Origin: an uncultured Oscillospiraceae bacterium
GTDB taxonomy: Bacteria > Bacillota > Clostridia > Oscillospirales > Ruminococcaceae
DNA length: 64,000 nt
Direction: 5' to 3'
Assembly (NCBI GenBank): GCA_958448395.1
Contig: CAUDDP010000002.1
Span: forward strand, 10,168-74,167
In this document: positions 52,160 through 60,481 of the stretch, piece after piece
How the letters are laid out: every line of letters starts with the position of its first letter
Position numbering within the stretch: position 1 is the stretch's first letter
Position numbers and translations under genes: made by a program
Notes under the pieces: model-generated
Database searches by the model: none
What the model was told of the DNA's origin: nothing
What the model saw: the letters and a program-made list of their open reading frames with translations, nothing else

Positions 52160-52327
52160 AATCAATGAAGTGAGGTCATCCAATACGCAACCTGCTGCTT
52201 TAATGGCTTTGGTGGTATTTTTACGAATGTCATGCTTTTGGCGAGAAGTTGCCTTTGAAAGCATGTAGCAAGCCGTCCCAACGGCTGCACCAACTGTAAG
52301 ACCACGTACGACTGATTTGACATTCAT
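52154..52327 (-). CDS. Small hypothetical protein (57 aa)
   Basis: The ATG at 52327 has AAAGGAGG about twelve bases upstream. The protein starts MNVKSVVRGLTVGAAVGTAC, a short hydrophobic Ala/Gly-rich helix with two basic residues before it. A basic stretch (residues 28-43) and an amphipathic end follow. This layout resembles YtxH-like small membrane-associated proteins, but no family is certain. Its end overlaps ruvX by six bases, convergently. It is divergent from trmL, with 113 bases between. Confidence 0.6.
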   Translation of the reverse strand: MNVKSVVRGLTVGAAVGTACYMLSKATSRQKHDIRKNTTKAIKAAGCVLDDLTSLIL

Positions 52328-52440
52328 GATAAAACGCTGCCTCCTTTCTTGTTGAACTGCGGATAGTATGCCACAGTTGCCAGCGATTATGCCAGACGGG
52401 AGGCAGTTCTTTTTGATAAAAGAAAGGATGATAGATTTCT

Positions 52441-52953
52441 ATGAGACAACTGCACATTGTATTAGTCGAACCGCAAATACCACAAAATACTGGAAATATT
52501 GCAAGAACCTGTGCTGTTACTGGTGCCTCACTGCATCTGATACAGCCAATGGGCTTTACTATTACAGATAAGCACTTGAAACGTGCTGGATTGGATTATT
52601 GGCATCAGTTAGATATTACGTATTATGATGGATGGAATGATTTTGAAAAAAAGCATATAACTGAACAAAACCAATTTTACTTTTTTACAACAAAAGGAAA
52701 ACATATTCATAGCGATGCAGACTATACCATACAAAATAGCATTTATCTGATTTTTGGAAGGGAAGACAAAGGTCTGCCAGAATCTCTTTTGCATGCTCAT
52801 GCAGAACAGTGCGTCCGCATTCCTATGCGGTACACACTCCGGAGTCTAAATCTTTCTAATTCTGTTGCTATTGCAGCCTACGAGGTTCTTCGGCAATGGG
52901 GATATCCAGAATTGCAGTGTGCAAGTGAACTGTCAGTTTGTGAGATAGAATGA
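52441..52953 (+). CDS. trmL: tRNA (cytidine(34)-2'-O)-methyltransferase
   Basis: This SPOUT methyltransferase modifies the wobble ribose of tRNA-Leu isoacceptors. The 170-aa protein is of standard length: LVEPQIPQNTGNIARTCAVT near residue 8, the knot loops FGREDKGLPESLL near 102, and IPMRYTLRSLNLSNSVAIAA near 127. The ATG has AAAGGA about 12 bases upstream. It is followed by a membrane protein after 28 bases. Confidence 0.95.
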   Translation: MRQLHIVLVEPQIPQNTGNIARTCAVTGASLHLIQPMGFTITDKHLKRAGLDYWHQLDITYYDGWNDFEKKHITEQNQFYFFTTKGKHIHSDADYTIQNSIYLIFGREDKGLPESLLHAHAEQCVRIPMRYTLRSLNLSNSVAIAAYEVLRQWGYPELQCASELSVCEIE

Positions 52954-52981
52954 CAATCACAGAAAGGGGAATGGAAACAAC

Positions 52982-53917
52982 ATGCAATTTTTGAAGAAAC
53001 ACTTCAAACAGATTGGCACACTCATTACAATTATTGCTTTATTTTTTGTTATTTGGAAAATGATTACCATGGATATAGATTATCATGCTTTTGCCACGCC
53101 GCAGGCAATCTGTATTTTGTTGATCAGCATATTATTACAAACCATGATTTTTTGTTATATGACTTTTCCATGGTTGAATTTAGTACGAATTTTATCTGGT
53201 AAAAAAATTTCTGGAAAGCAAGCACTTCCTATTTATACAAAATCAAATTTAATGAAATATATTCCGGGGAATGTATTTCAATATGTGGCACGCAATCAAC
53301 TGGCAGCAGAATCTCATATTAGTCATGTGGACGTAGCTCTGGCAACAATGATAGATATTGGAATGAGTATGTTAGCACCATTCTTAATTTCCTTGATTTT
53401 AATGAGGCATCATATTATAACGCTTCTTTCTTCCTATCAAAATACTTTTTTTATGATTTTTTTGGCCATATTAGTAATCTTTTGCCTAGCATTTATTTTA
53501 CTCCGCTTGAAATTTTGGGATCAAACAAAGCGGTATTGCTCTAAATATTATCGTTTATTGCAAAAAAAAACACTTTTACAGTTGCTTGCAGCCTTTTTGC
53601 TATACTTACTGCAAAGCTTATTCAGCATTGCAGTATATGCCATACCTCTTTTCGGTCTGATTTCTATTCCATCAGAAAAAATATCACAGTTTTTAGGAGC
53701 TTATTTATTTTCTTGGATCATTGGATTTATTACCCCTGGTTCTCCGGGCGGAATCGGTGTACGAGAAGCTGTCATGATGTTAATTTGCGGTGCTTTCATT
53801 GATAACTCTGTTATTGTGTCATATGTTGTTATGATGCGTTTTATTTCTATTTGTGCAGATGTAGTTGCATTTTTGTTTGGTTTTTTTTACAGAAAAATAT
53901 GTTATGTCAAAATATAA
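52982..53917 (+). CDS. Flippase-like membrane protein (LPG synthase TM region/UPF0104 family)
   Basis: The 311-aa protein has about eight hydrophobic segments and no soluble catalytic domain, so it is not a full MprF. Family blocks: YTKSNLMKYIPGNVFQYVAR near residue 80 and IIGFITPGSPGGIGVREAVM near 245. Stand-alone members are often near glycan or lipid genes and are thought to move lipids; the substrate is unknown. A ribosome site (AAGGGG) lies about 11 bases before the ATG. Codon use is visibly more AT-rich than in upstream genes, which may mark a different origin. Confidence 0.85.
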   Translation: MQFLKKHFKQIGTLITIIALFFVIWKMITMDIDYHAFATPQAICILLISILLQTMIFCYMTFPWLNLVRILSGKKISGKQALPIYTKSNLMKYIPGNVFQYVARNQLAAESHISHVDVALATMIDIGMSMLAPFLISLILMRHHIITLLSSYQNTFFMIFLAILVIFCLAFILLRLKFWDQTKRYCSKYYRLLQKKTLLQLLAAFLLYLLQSLFSIAVYAIPLFGLISIPSEKISQFLGAYLFSWIIGFITPGSPGGIGVREAVMMLICGAFIDNSVIVSYVVMMRFISICADVVAFLFGFFYRKICYVKI

Positions 53918-53937
53918 AACTCAATTATTTTTAATAA

Positions 53938-53971
53938 AAATTGCTCTGACATAAATCAATCAGAGCAATTT
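53938..53971. terminator. Bidirectional terminator
   Basis: The perfect 12-bp arms AAATTGCTCTGA and TCAGAGCAATTT are flanked by A- and T-rich tracts on each side. Confidence 0.9.
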
Positions 53972-53995
53972 TATTTTTTTAGAAAAATTATCATA

Positions 53996-54157
53996 TCATT
54001 TTTTATTACAAATTTCATTCTGTGCACGGATTGTTTCTAACGTGTATCCTAATTGAATTAAAATGGGTGCTAATACTGTAAGTTCTTCATTTGATAATTT
54101 TGCAGCAATCATATTTGCTAGTGCAGTAACAGAAGCAGTTATTTCACAAGGTGACAT
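53996..54157 (-). CDS. Small protein, DUF6774-like (53 aa)
   Basis: The ATG at 54157 lies seven bases after GGGAGG. The protein starts MSPCEITASVTALANMIAAK, then LSNEELTVLAPILIQLGYTL, and ends in a Cys-containing basic tail. The pattern of a Cys near the N-terminus, LSxEEL and QLGxTLxTI resembles the small clostridial DUF6774 proteins as I remember them; this should be checked. Two short helices are predicted by eye. The function is unknown. It precedes a shared terminator. Confidence 0.6.
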   Translation of the reverse strand: MSPCEITASVTALANMIAAKLSNEELTVLAPILIQLGYTLETIRAQNEICNKK

Positions 54158-54345
54158 ATTTACACCTCCCTTTTCAACATATTCATAATTGTAAAAACTG
54201 TGATTTTATTCAAAAAGTAGGTTAGGAAGAATGCTCTACAATTTCAGGAGAGCATTTCCGGCGAATATCCTTCTGGGATTATAAAGGAAGCTTGCCACAC
54301 AAGAAGAGACAAGGAAATTTGATTATAATATTATTGTATAAAAAT
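54158..54345. other. Gap between small genes with two hairpins
   Basis: AATGCTCT/AGAGCATT (about 54232-54258) and TCCTT/AAGGA (about 54270-54295) dyads lie upstream of the 53-aa gene. They may be its leader. No gene is seen. Confidence 0.35.
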
Positions 54346-54388
54346 AAAAATGAGATTGTAAAGTAAGAATACTGACAATCTCATTTTT
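54346..54388. terminator. Terminator of the 73-aa gene
   Basis: AAAAATGAGATTGT and ACAATCTCATTTTT are perfect 14-bp arms; on the minus strand the 3' arm ends in T5. Confidence 0.9.
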
Positions 54389-54392
54389 ATTT

Positions 54393-54614
54393 TTAATATA
54401 AATCCTGCAAATCTGCTGCCGTCATATCATTTTCCAGGTTGTCTCTTGCAAGGTCGTTATCAATCTCAGGATAAACCTTTGAGATTGGTTTCTCAGACTG
54501 CTTTTTTGCATGTGACATAACCTGAGTTTTTTTGGGCATTTCAACTATAGCAGATGTGTTAGAGTCAAAAGACACATGGGCATAGTCAGAATTTTGTATT
54601 CCATGTTTTTTCAT
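54393..54614 (-). CDS. Small hypothetical protein (73 aa)
   Basis: The ATG at 54614 follows GAGGTGAT. The protein starts MKKHGIQNSDYAHVSFDSNT. It is hydrophilic with a basic centre (MPKKTQVMSHAKKQSEKP) and an acidic C-terminus (DNDLARDNLENDMTAADLQD). No domain, Cys or membrane segment is present, and it is probably disordered. A dedicated terminator directly after the stop supports expression. No family is recognised. Confidence 0.55.
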   Translation of the reverse strand: MKKHGIQNSDYAHVSFDSNTSAIVEMPKKTQVMSHAKKQSEKPISKVYPEIDNDLARDNLENDMTAADLQDLY

Positions 54615-54797
54615 TCTATATCACCTCAATAATAGTATTCCATTTATTTATTAAAATATAATTTAAATTTTATTTTAATAATTATATATAAAATAAAGAT
54701 TAATTTTACAATAAAACAAGTATATTCCAGAATAGCTGTAAGATTTTTATGAAATGAGAAACTCACATTCAATTTTGATATTATTCACAAAATGCAA

Positions 54798-54826
54798 TTG
54801 AAAAATCAAAGAAAAAATAGTATAAT
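54798..54826 (+). promoter_or_regulatory. Sigma-A promoter for pfkA
   Basis: TTGAAA, a 17-base spacer, then TATAAT. The stretch 54615-54797 is extremely AT-rich and otherwise empty. Confidence 0.75.
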
Positions 54827-54904
54827 TAACATAATCTTTTGCATGTACCGCATTAAAACGGATATGCTATCGTATATTGAATTATGTGATCGGAGGTCTG
54901 TTTC

Positions 54905-55987
54905 ATGAAACGGAGAATTGGAATTTTAACCAGTGGTGGAGATTGTCCAGGACTAAATGCTACTATTCGAGGGGTAGCAAAGGCGTGTTATGAAATGCTT
55001 GGAATAGAAAATGTAGAAATTGTAGGTATTTCAGATGGCTATTATGGCTTGATTCACAATATCTGTAAAGAAATGAAACCGGATGATTTTTCTGGCATTC
55101 TAACTCGTGGCGGCACTATCCTTGGCACAAAACGGCAACCATTCAAGATGATGAAGGTAATTGGAGAAGATAATGTAGACAAAGTAAAAAATATGAAGAA
55201 GACCTATCAAAATCAGAAGTTAGACTGCTTGCTGACTTTAGGTGGAAATGGCACACATAAGACCTCAAAGCTGCTGGCAGATGAAGGATTAAATGTGATT
55301 GGTCTGCCAAAAACGATTGATAATGATATTTACGGCACAGATGTTACATTCGGATTTCATACAGCCGTAGATATTGCAACGGATGCACTTGATCGTTTGC
55401 ATACAACTGCAAATAGTCATTCACGAATTCTGCTCTGCGAAATTATGGGGAATAAGGCAGGATGGTTAACACTAAATGCTGGTATTGCAGGCGGAGCAGA
55501 TATTATTCTGATTCCAGAAATTCCGTATGATATTGAGAAAGTCTGTAAGTCTGTTTTGAAACGAAGTGAAAATGGCAAAAACTTTTCTATTGTTGCAGTT
55601 GCAGAAGGTTGTTTTGATCAGGAAGAAGCAAAACTGAAAAAGAAGGAACGTGCAAAACAGCGTGCAGAAGCTGGCATTGTTACTGCAACCAATCGTATTG
55701 CTGCACAGATTCAGCAAAAAACCGGTTTGGAAGCAAGAGTTTGTGTGCCGGGGCATATGCTTCGAGGTGGCAGCCCAAGTGCATATGATCGGATTCTAGC
55801 AACCCAATTTGGTGTTTATGCAGCAAATCTTATTAAGGAAGAGCAATATGGTATGTCGGTTGCAAAAGTGAATGGTGTCATTACAGCCAATAGATTGGAT
55901 GATATTGCCGGGAAAACAAAGTTTGTTACACCGGATGATCAATTGGTTATAACAGCTCGAAATTTAGGCATTTCTTTTGGAGACTAA
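54905..55987 (+). CDS. pfkA: 6-phosphofructokinase
   Basis: This enzyme phosphorylates fructose 6-phosphate in glycolysis. The 360-aa protein has ILTSGGDCPGLNATIRGV at the N-terminus, LGGNGTHKTSKLL near residue 113, the catalytic PKTIDNDI near 136, and CEIMGNKAGWLTLNAG near 180. The residue corresponding to E. coli Gly104 is Gly, which predicts ATP as donor. The Gly124 position is Lys (PKTIDND), as in PPi-type and group III enzymes, and Asp103 is Asn. So ATP is the likely donor, but PPi or mixed use cannot be ruled out. CGGAGG precedes the ATG. It is a single gene here, away from dnaE. Confidence 0.92.
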   Translation: MKRRIGILTSGGDCPGLNATIRGVAKACYEMLGIENVEIVGISDGYYGLIHNICKEMKPDDFSGILTRGGTILGTKRQPFKMMKVIGEDNVDKVKNMKKTYQNQKLDCLLTLGGNGTHKTSKLLADEGLNVIGLPKTIDNDIYGTDVTFGFHTAVDIATDALDRLHTTANSHSRILLCEIMGNKAGWLTLNAGIAGGADIILIPEIPYDIEKVCKSVLKRSENGKNFSIVAVAEGCFDQEEAKLKKKERAKQRAEAGIVTATNRIAAQIQQKTGLEARVCVPGHMLRGGSPSAYDRILATQFGVYAANLIKEEQYGMSVAKVNGVITANRLDDIAGKTKFVTPDDQLVITARNLGISFGD

Positions 55988-56026
55988 ATATGATTATATT
56001 ATATAAATGTTGAATGAAAAAATAGG

Positions 56027-56064
56027 GAAGTGCAGAGCAATTTTGTCTTGCACTTCTTTATTTT
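56027..56064. terminator. Terminator after pfkA
   Basis: GAAGTGCA and TGCACTTC arms with a 14-base loop, followed by TTTATTTTATTT. It may also serve the convergent HTH gene. Confidence 0.75.
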
Positions 56065-56138
56065 ATTTATTGTTATAATGGTTACGAATAAAAAATTAGA
56101 AATGGTATTATGTCCGGCTTTTTCTATTTCAGAATATT

Positions 56139-56726
56139 TTACACTTTTACTTGAAATAATCCATGTTGATTGCAGTATCCATAAATATTGCCATGCCCAA
56201 AAATAGGGAATCGAACTTCTGGATTTTGCTCTGGATAGCATTTCAAAAATTGTACTCGATTGTAGGTGACATAGGCGAAAAAGGAAATAAAGTGTGATTT
56301 TTGCATGGGATGCTGTATCGTTACATGATAATCATATTCTATTTGTGTCACAGTTAATCTATGTGCATCATCTGCCATATCCTCTGCAACTAGTTTTGGC
56401 AGGGTAATTCCACAGCAACTAAATACACCCTCTCCCATGGCATAGATGACATTTCCGCAAATGGGACAGACATAGAACCCGATTTTCCGCAAATTTCCGC
56501 TTCGGTTTTGATTGATTACATAAGAACCTGCCAGCAATTCCGCTACTGATACTTGTAGTGCTGCTGCCAAAGGTTCTAATAGTGTGACATCAGGCAATCC
56601 CCGTCCAGTCTCCCATTTAGAAATGGTTTTGTCGCTGACGGAAAGAAGTTCTGCAAGTACTTTTTGCGTCATACCTTTTTGTTCCCGCAGTTTTTGAATA
56701 ATGCTTCCAGTTACATATTGATTCAT
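56139..56726 (-). CDS. HTH (XRE) regulator fused to a desulfoferrodoxin-like module
   Basis: The 195-aa protein has an XRE-type HTH at about residues 7-65 (EQKGMTQKVLAELLSVSDKT, ISKWETGRGLPDV). A desulforedoxin-like centre I follows with CPICGN (Cys87, Cys90) and SCCG (Cys104, Cys105). A superoxide-reductase-like centre II holds all five expected ligands: His122, HPM His139, His145, and YCNQHG Cys185 and His188. The 6-residue His-His and 3-residue Cys-His spacings equal those of desulfoferrodoxin. This suggests a redox- or superoxide-responsive regulator, or a superoxide reductase controlling its own gene. It has its own promoter; CTACG-CTT-CGTAG near 56799 is a possible operator. Rubredoxin and rubrerythrin genes are not nearby. 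Confidence 0.88.
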   Translation of the reverse strand: MNQYVTGSIIQKLREQKGMTQKVLAELLSVSDKTISKWETGRGLPDVTLLEPLAAALQVSVAELLAGSYVINQNRSGNLRKIGFYVCPICGNVIYAMGEGVFSCCGITLPKLVAEDMADDAHRLTVTQIEYDYHVTIQHPMQKSHFISFFAYVTYNRVQFLKCYPEQNPEVRFPIFGHGNIYGYCNQHGLFQVKV

Positions 56727-56768
56727 ATAAGAACGCCTCTTTCTTTGTAGATATTAGATGGTATTTTT

Positions 56769-56811
56769 AGTATAGCACACAATACAAAATCATACAACCT
56801 ACGCTTCGTAG
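56769..56811 (-). promoter_or_regulatory. Promoter and dyad for the HTH-desulfoferrodoxin gene
   Basis: TTGTAT (56792-56797), a 17-base spacer and TATACT (56769-56774) lie on the minus strand. CTACG-CTT-CGTAG (56799-56811) abuts the -35 box and may be the operator for the encoded HTH. Confidence 0.6.
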
Positions 56812-56845
56812 AGTGCGTTTCTATGATGCATTAAAATAAAAAGTA

Positions 56846-56874
56846 TTGATTTCTATTCAAAAATGCAGTAAAAT
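56846..56874 (+). promoter_or_regulatory. Promoter for thrH
   Basis: TTGATT, a 17-base spacer, then TAAAAT. It is divergent from the HTH gene. Confidence 0.6.
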
Positions 56875-56958
56875 AAAAAGAGTGTTCGACAATATGCAAA
56901 CGGCTTTGTTCGCATAAAAACAATGCGTCGAATCAGATTGGAAAGGAGTATCAATACG

Positions 56959-57564
56959 ATGTATATTACCTGTTTGGATTTAGAGGGTGTGCTAGTACCA
57001 GAAATTTGGATTGCATTTGCAGAGGAAAGCGGCATTCCAGAATTGAAACGAACCACTAGGGATGAGCCAGATTATGATAAGCTGATGCGTTGGAGAATTG
57101 GTGTTCTGAAGGAGCACGGTCTTGGATTGAAAGAAATTCAAGAAACGATTGCAAAGATTGAACCACTACCGGGTGCAAAAGAATTTTTAGATAAATTACG
57201 TTCTATGTGTCAGGTAATTATCATTAGTGATACTTTTGTACAGTTTGCAGGACCATTGATGGAAAAACTCGGACGCCCGACAATTTTCTGCAATTCCCTA
57301 GAAGTCGCAAAGGATGGCGAAATTACTGGGTTTAAAATGCGTGTGGAAAATTCTAAATTGACCACTGTTAAGGCATTGCAGTCTATTGGCTATGATACGA
57401 TTGCGAGCGGTGATAGTTATAACGACCTTGCTATGATTCAGGCAAGCAAAGCTGGCTTTTTGTTCCGAAGCACCGAACAGATTCAAAAGGATCATCCAGA
57501 ATTGCCGGCTTTTGAACAGTATGATGATTTACTGGCTGCGATTGAAAAGGCAATGCAGGAATAA
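56959..57564 (+). CDS. thrH: ThrH: bifunctional phosphoserine phosphatase/homoserine phosphotransferase
   Basis: This HAD-superfamily enzyme can dephosphorylate phosphoserine and transfer the phosphate to homoserine, standing in for homoserine kinase. The ATG at 56959 follows AAAGGAG and gives 201 aa. Motif I is unusual for HAD but typical of ThrH: CLDLEGVLVPEIWIAFAEES. RTTRDEPDYDKLMRWRI near residue 30, motif II in IIISDTFVQFAGPL near 90, and motif IV in SGDSYNDLAMI near 150 complete it. In this window hom makes homoserine and no thrB is seen, so ThrH may feed threonine synthesis. Confidence 0.92.
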   Translation: MYITCLDLEGVLVPEIWIAFAEESGIPELKRTTRDEPDYDKLMRWRIGVLKEHGLGLKEIQETIAKIEPLPGAKEFLDKLRSMCQVIIISDTFVQFAGPLMEKLGRPTIFCNSLEVAKDGEITGFKMRVENSKLTTVKALQSIGYDTIASGDSYNDLAMIQASKAGFLFRSTEQIQKDHPELPAFEQYDDLLAAIEKAMQE

Positions 57565-57591
57565 ACAACGATTAACAGGAGTGTGTATCAA

Positions 57592-58182
57592 TTGTCATTG
57601 ACTTCTTTTACACAACTGCAACAGGGAATTCAAACCTGTCGGCTTTGCCAAGATCGATTTGGATTTGAACCACATCCGGTCGTTAGTGGCAATGAAACTG
57701 CAAAAATTATGCAAATCAGCCAAGCACCCTCACGCAGTGTACATGAGAGCAGAAAATCGTTTGCAGATGCAAGTGGTAGAAAGCTGAGACAGGAATGGTA
57801 TCATATTTCAGATAATGATTTTTACAATCCAGATTATTTTTATCTGACTTCTGTTGCACATTGCTATCCTGGAAAATCACCGAGCGGTGGTGATCGTGTC
57901 CCACCAAAATGCTGTGCAAATAAGTGGCTTATACAAGAAGTAAAAGCAGTGCAGAACGAATTATTTCTGATAATTGGTGGAAAGGCAGCAGCTTTTTTCT
58001 TCCCAAATCAGGACTTTTCTACGCTGATTTTTCAAAATCAACAAATCAATGGTAAATTAGCCTATGTTCTGCCACATCCATCTCCATTAAATCAAAAATG
58101 GTTTTTAGACCATCCTACTTTTTTAACAAAAAGAGTGCAGGAAATTGCTGCTGCCATTCACAAAACGCTCGGTATTTTATAA
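57592..58182 (+). CDS. Uracil-DNA glycosylase family protein
   Basis: The product is about 196 aa, similar in length to family 4-like UDGs. Features: a CRLC pair near residue 16 and further Cys in HCYPG and KCCAN (candidate Fe-S ligands), the N-terminal active-site-like block IMQISQAPSRSVHE near 45, and the C-terminal HPSPLN motif near 162. This superfamily removes uracil from DNA, but many members are uncharacterised. AGGAG lies ten bases before a TTG at 57592; a GTG at 57583 is almost on the site. It follows thrH by 27 bases and ends before a terminator. Confidence 0.85.
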   Translation: MSLTSFTQLQQGIQTCRLCQDRFGFEPHPVVSGNETAKIMQISQAPSRSVHESRKSFADASGRKLRQEWYHISDNDFYNPDYFYLTSVAHCYPGKSPSGGDRVPPKCCANKWLIQEVKAVQNELFLIIGGKAAAFFFPNQDFSTLIFQNQQINGKLAYVLPHPSPLNQKWFLDHPTFLTKRVQEIAAAIHKTLGIL

Positions 58183-58189
58183 AAATACT

Positions 58190-58232
58190 AACAACAAGCC
58201 ACCGCTGTATGGGAACAAGCGGTGGTTTGTTT
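58190..58232 (+). terminator. Terminator after UDG-family gene
   Basis: AAGCCACCGCT and AGCGGTGGTTT arms with a short loop, followed by a T-rich tract. Confidence 0.85.
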
Positions 58233-58248
58233 TATATTATCTGAATTA

Positions 58249-59782
58249 TTACTTATTAGAAATCGTAATGGTATACTGTCCATCTACTAACTCACCAATA
58301 ATGATCGTTACACCTGGATCAATGGATTCATTTTCATTGGCATCATACCAATTGCATCCAGAAATACTATTGTCAATTACATCTCCAGTCTTGAAGACAC
58401 TGCCGCCTTCTTTTTCATTGGCAAGACGAATTAACCGGATACCGTCATCGTCATTATTCGTATACGCTGAGCCGTTCTGATATTTAAAATAAGTATACCA
58501 ATCGTCTTCCTGCAAGGATGCCTGAATATGGTAGATACGAATGCCATTATCAATGCTCTGCCAATAGTTCATATGTGAGTTAATATAACTATTATTATTC
58601 TCTCCTGTCACATATTCAATCATCAAATATTCTGAAAAATACAGAGATTTGATTTTTTTGATACCATCCAAGCATCAGTTTTGAGAAGCAACCAAAATCT
58701 GAAGCGGCATCGGCATCCATTAGCTCTGTTCCAGCGTTGCCCTTCATGCCTTCAAAATCATCATCGCTGCTATAGAGATAATAATCTGGCAACCCCATGC
58801 AGTGTCCCATTTCGTGCAGATAACTGCTATTGAAATTGCTGTAGTTTGTTTCACTTTCAATCTGTGCATTTCCAGTGATAATGTGACCAATTGATACACC
58901 ATCTACCTGATAAGTATCGTCTCCAAATGCACCTGCACACGGCCACCAGTTTTCATCTCCGGCAGCAGCTGGAACAGAAAACAGCGTGGCATCAATTTTA
59001 CCATCTTGATTCCCATCAAACTGGCTAAAATCTACGCTATCTTTAAATGCATCATAACATTCTTCTGCCAATTTTACTTTATCTGTATCATAAGCCGCAC
59101 GATTTTCTTTTGTTGTATAACGGAACACTTGTCCGTTTAACTGCATCGTTCCTTTAGAAGAACGCTGATAAAATGCACGCATACTATCGAAAGGATAATT
59201 GCTGTCACTGGTATCTTCTTCGCCGAATGCAATTTCCTGTATCTGTTCTGTTGTGGGATCAACTGTATACCTACAGTCAGGAAAATCCACATAGAAAATA
59301 ACCAGGTTGGCATCTCCCTGAGATGGCAGAGAAGCTTTAAGTGCTGTAATTGATGGATCAATAAACGCCGTATCTTCCGTCTTAGTGGTTAATTCTGTTT
59401 CTGTTTGAGTCATTGTCTGAATTGTTGTTATTTCTGTTGTTATAGTTGTAGTAATCGGATTTGTTACTTCTTCCCAGATATCCAGCCAGTCTTCATAGAA
59501 AACACAGTGCTTAAGAATTATCAAGTCTGCCACATTAATTACGCCATCTTGATTCATATCTGCTCTCTGTACAATATTTTCGCCTTCTAATTTCTCTAAT
59601 CGTAATAAGAAACGATGCATCTTTACAACATCCAAAACGGAAACAGTATCATCGTAATTTAAATCGCCACGATATCCACGCCATTCCCAAGACGCATAAA
59701 CGGAAGGTAGTGCTATCATACCAGCTACAGCAATCGCAGCTGTACTCAGCAATGCAGCAAATCCTAATTTTTGCTTCTTCAC
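58249..59782 (-). pseudogene. Secreted dockerin M6-type metalloprotease, frameshifted in an A7 tract
   Basis: The GTG start (AGGGAG nine bases upstream) opens a 388-codon frame. It has a signal peptide (about 1-30), a dockerin-like module at about 37-95 (GDLNYDDTVSVLDVVKM; ADMNQDGVINVADLIIL), a Thr-rich linker, and an M6-family peptidase domain with the zinc site HEMGHCMGLPDYY near residue 322. After FSKLMLGWYQK it shifts at seven A residues (about 58659-58665) and stops after 388 aa. The other frame continues IKSLYFSEYLMIEYVTGE for about 125 more residues of M6 C-terminal domain to 58249. Six A residues would restore a 510-aa protein. It may be a true mutation, slippage, or a sequencing error. 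Confidence 0.85.
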
Positions 59783-59908
59783 ATCAAAATACTCCCTAAT
59801 ATAATTTTTAAAAAATAGTAGATAAAAATAATATCACATTCTCAAATTATATTGCATGTTTTTATATTTTACTTATGAATGACTACTTTTTGAATACAAG
59901 AATCCAGT

Positions 59909-60481
59909 TTATTTGGAAAATTGATATCCCAATTCAAATGCTTTTAAATTCATTTCCAAGAATTTTGCTGGAACAGTATTTCGAATAGTCTCCAACCACT
60001 CTTCGTGTGAAATTTCTGTAGACCTTGCCATGACACCAATCAAAACAACATTGACTGTTTTTTGGCTTCCAGCTTCTATTGCTAGCTGCAAAGCATCCAC
60101 TGCTGTAAGGTCACAAACCTGCTCTAGTTTTTCGCAAATATGTTTTGGATAGGACATCGAACCAGTAATTACTGGCATCGGATCAATTTTTTGTGTGTTG
60201 ACGATCATTTTCCCGCCTTTTTTGAGATAGGGGAGTGCTCGATATGCTTCCAATGGTTCAAATGCCAGAATCACATCAGCCATCCCTTTATCAACTACTG
60301 GAGAATATACTTTTTCTCCATATTTCACATATGTTACAACGCTTCCACCACGCTGACTCATGCCGTGCACTTCAGACACCTTGACATCATATCCGGAATT
60401 AATAACCGCATTTCCTAAAATCCGACTAGCGAGCAGTGTACCCTGTCCGCCAACCCCAACAATCATGATTTGTTTTGTCAT
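59909..60481 (-). CDS. iorB: Indolepyruvate:ferredoxin oxidoreductase, beta subunit
   Basis: The gamma/beta-type subunit of the TPP-dependent enzyme oxidises aryl pyruvates to aryl-acetyl-CoA with ferredoxin. The ATG at 60481 overlaps the iorA stop (ATGA) and follows AAGGAGG. The 190-aa protein has IMIVGVGGQGTLLASRILG at the N-terminus, SEVHGMSQRGGSVVTYVK near residue 37, and ADVILAFEPLEAYRALPYL near 68. These are all typical of this subunit. Confidence 0.95.
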   Translation of the reverse strand: MTKQIMIVGVGGQGTLLASRILGNAVINSGYDVKVSEVHGMSQRGGSVVTYVKYGEKVYSPVVDKGMADVILAFEPLEAYRALPYLKKGGKMIVNTQKIDPMPVITGSMSYPKHICEKLEQVCDLTAVDALQLAIEAGSQKTVNVVLIGVMARSTEISHEEWLETIRNTVPAKFLEMNLKAFELGYQFSK

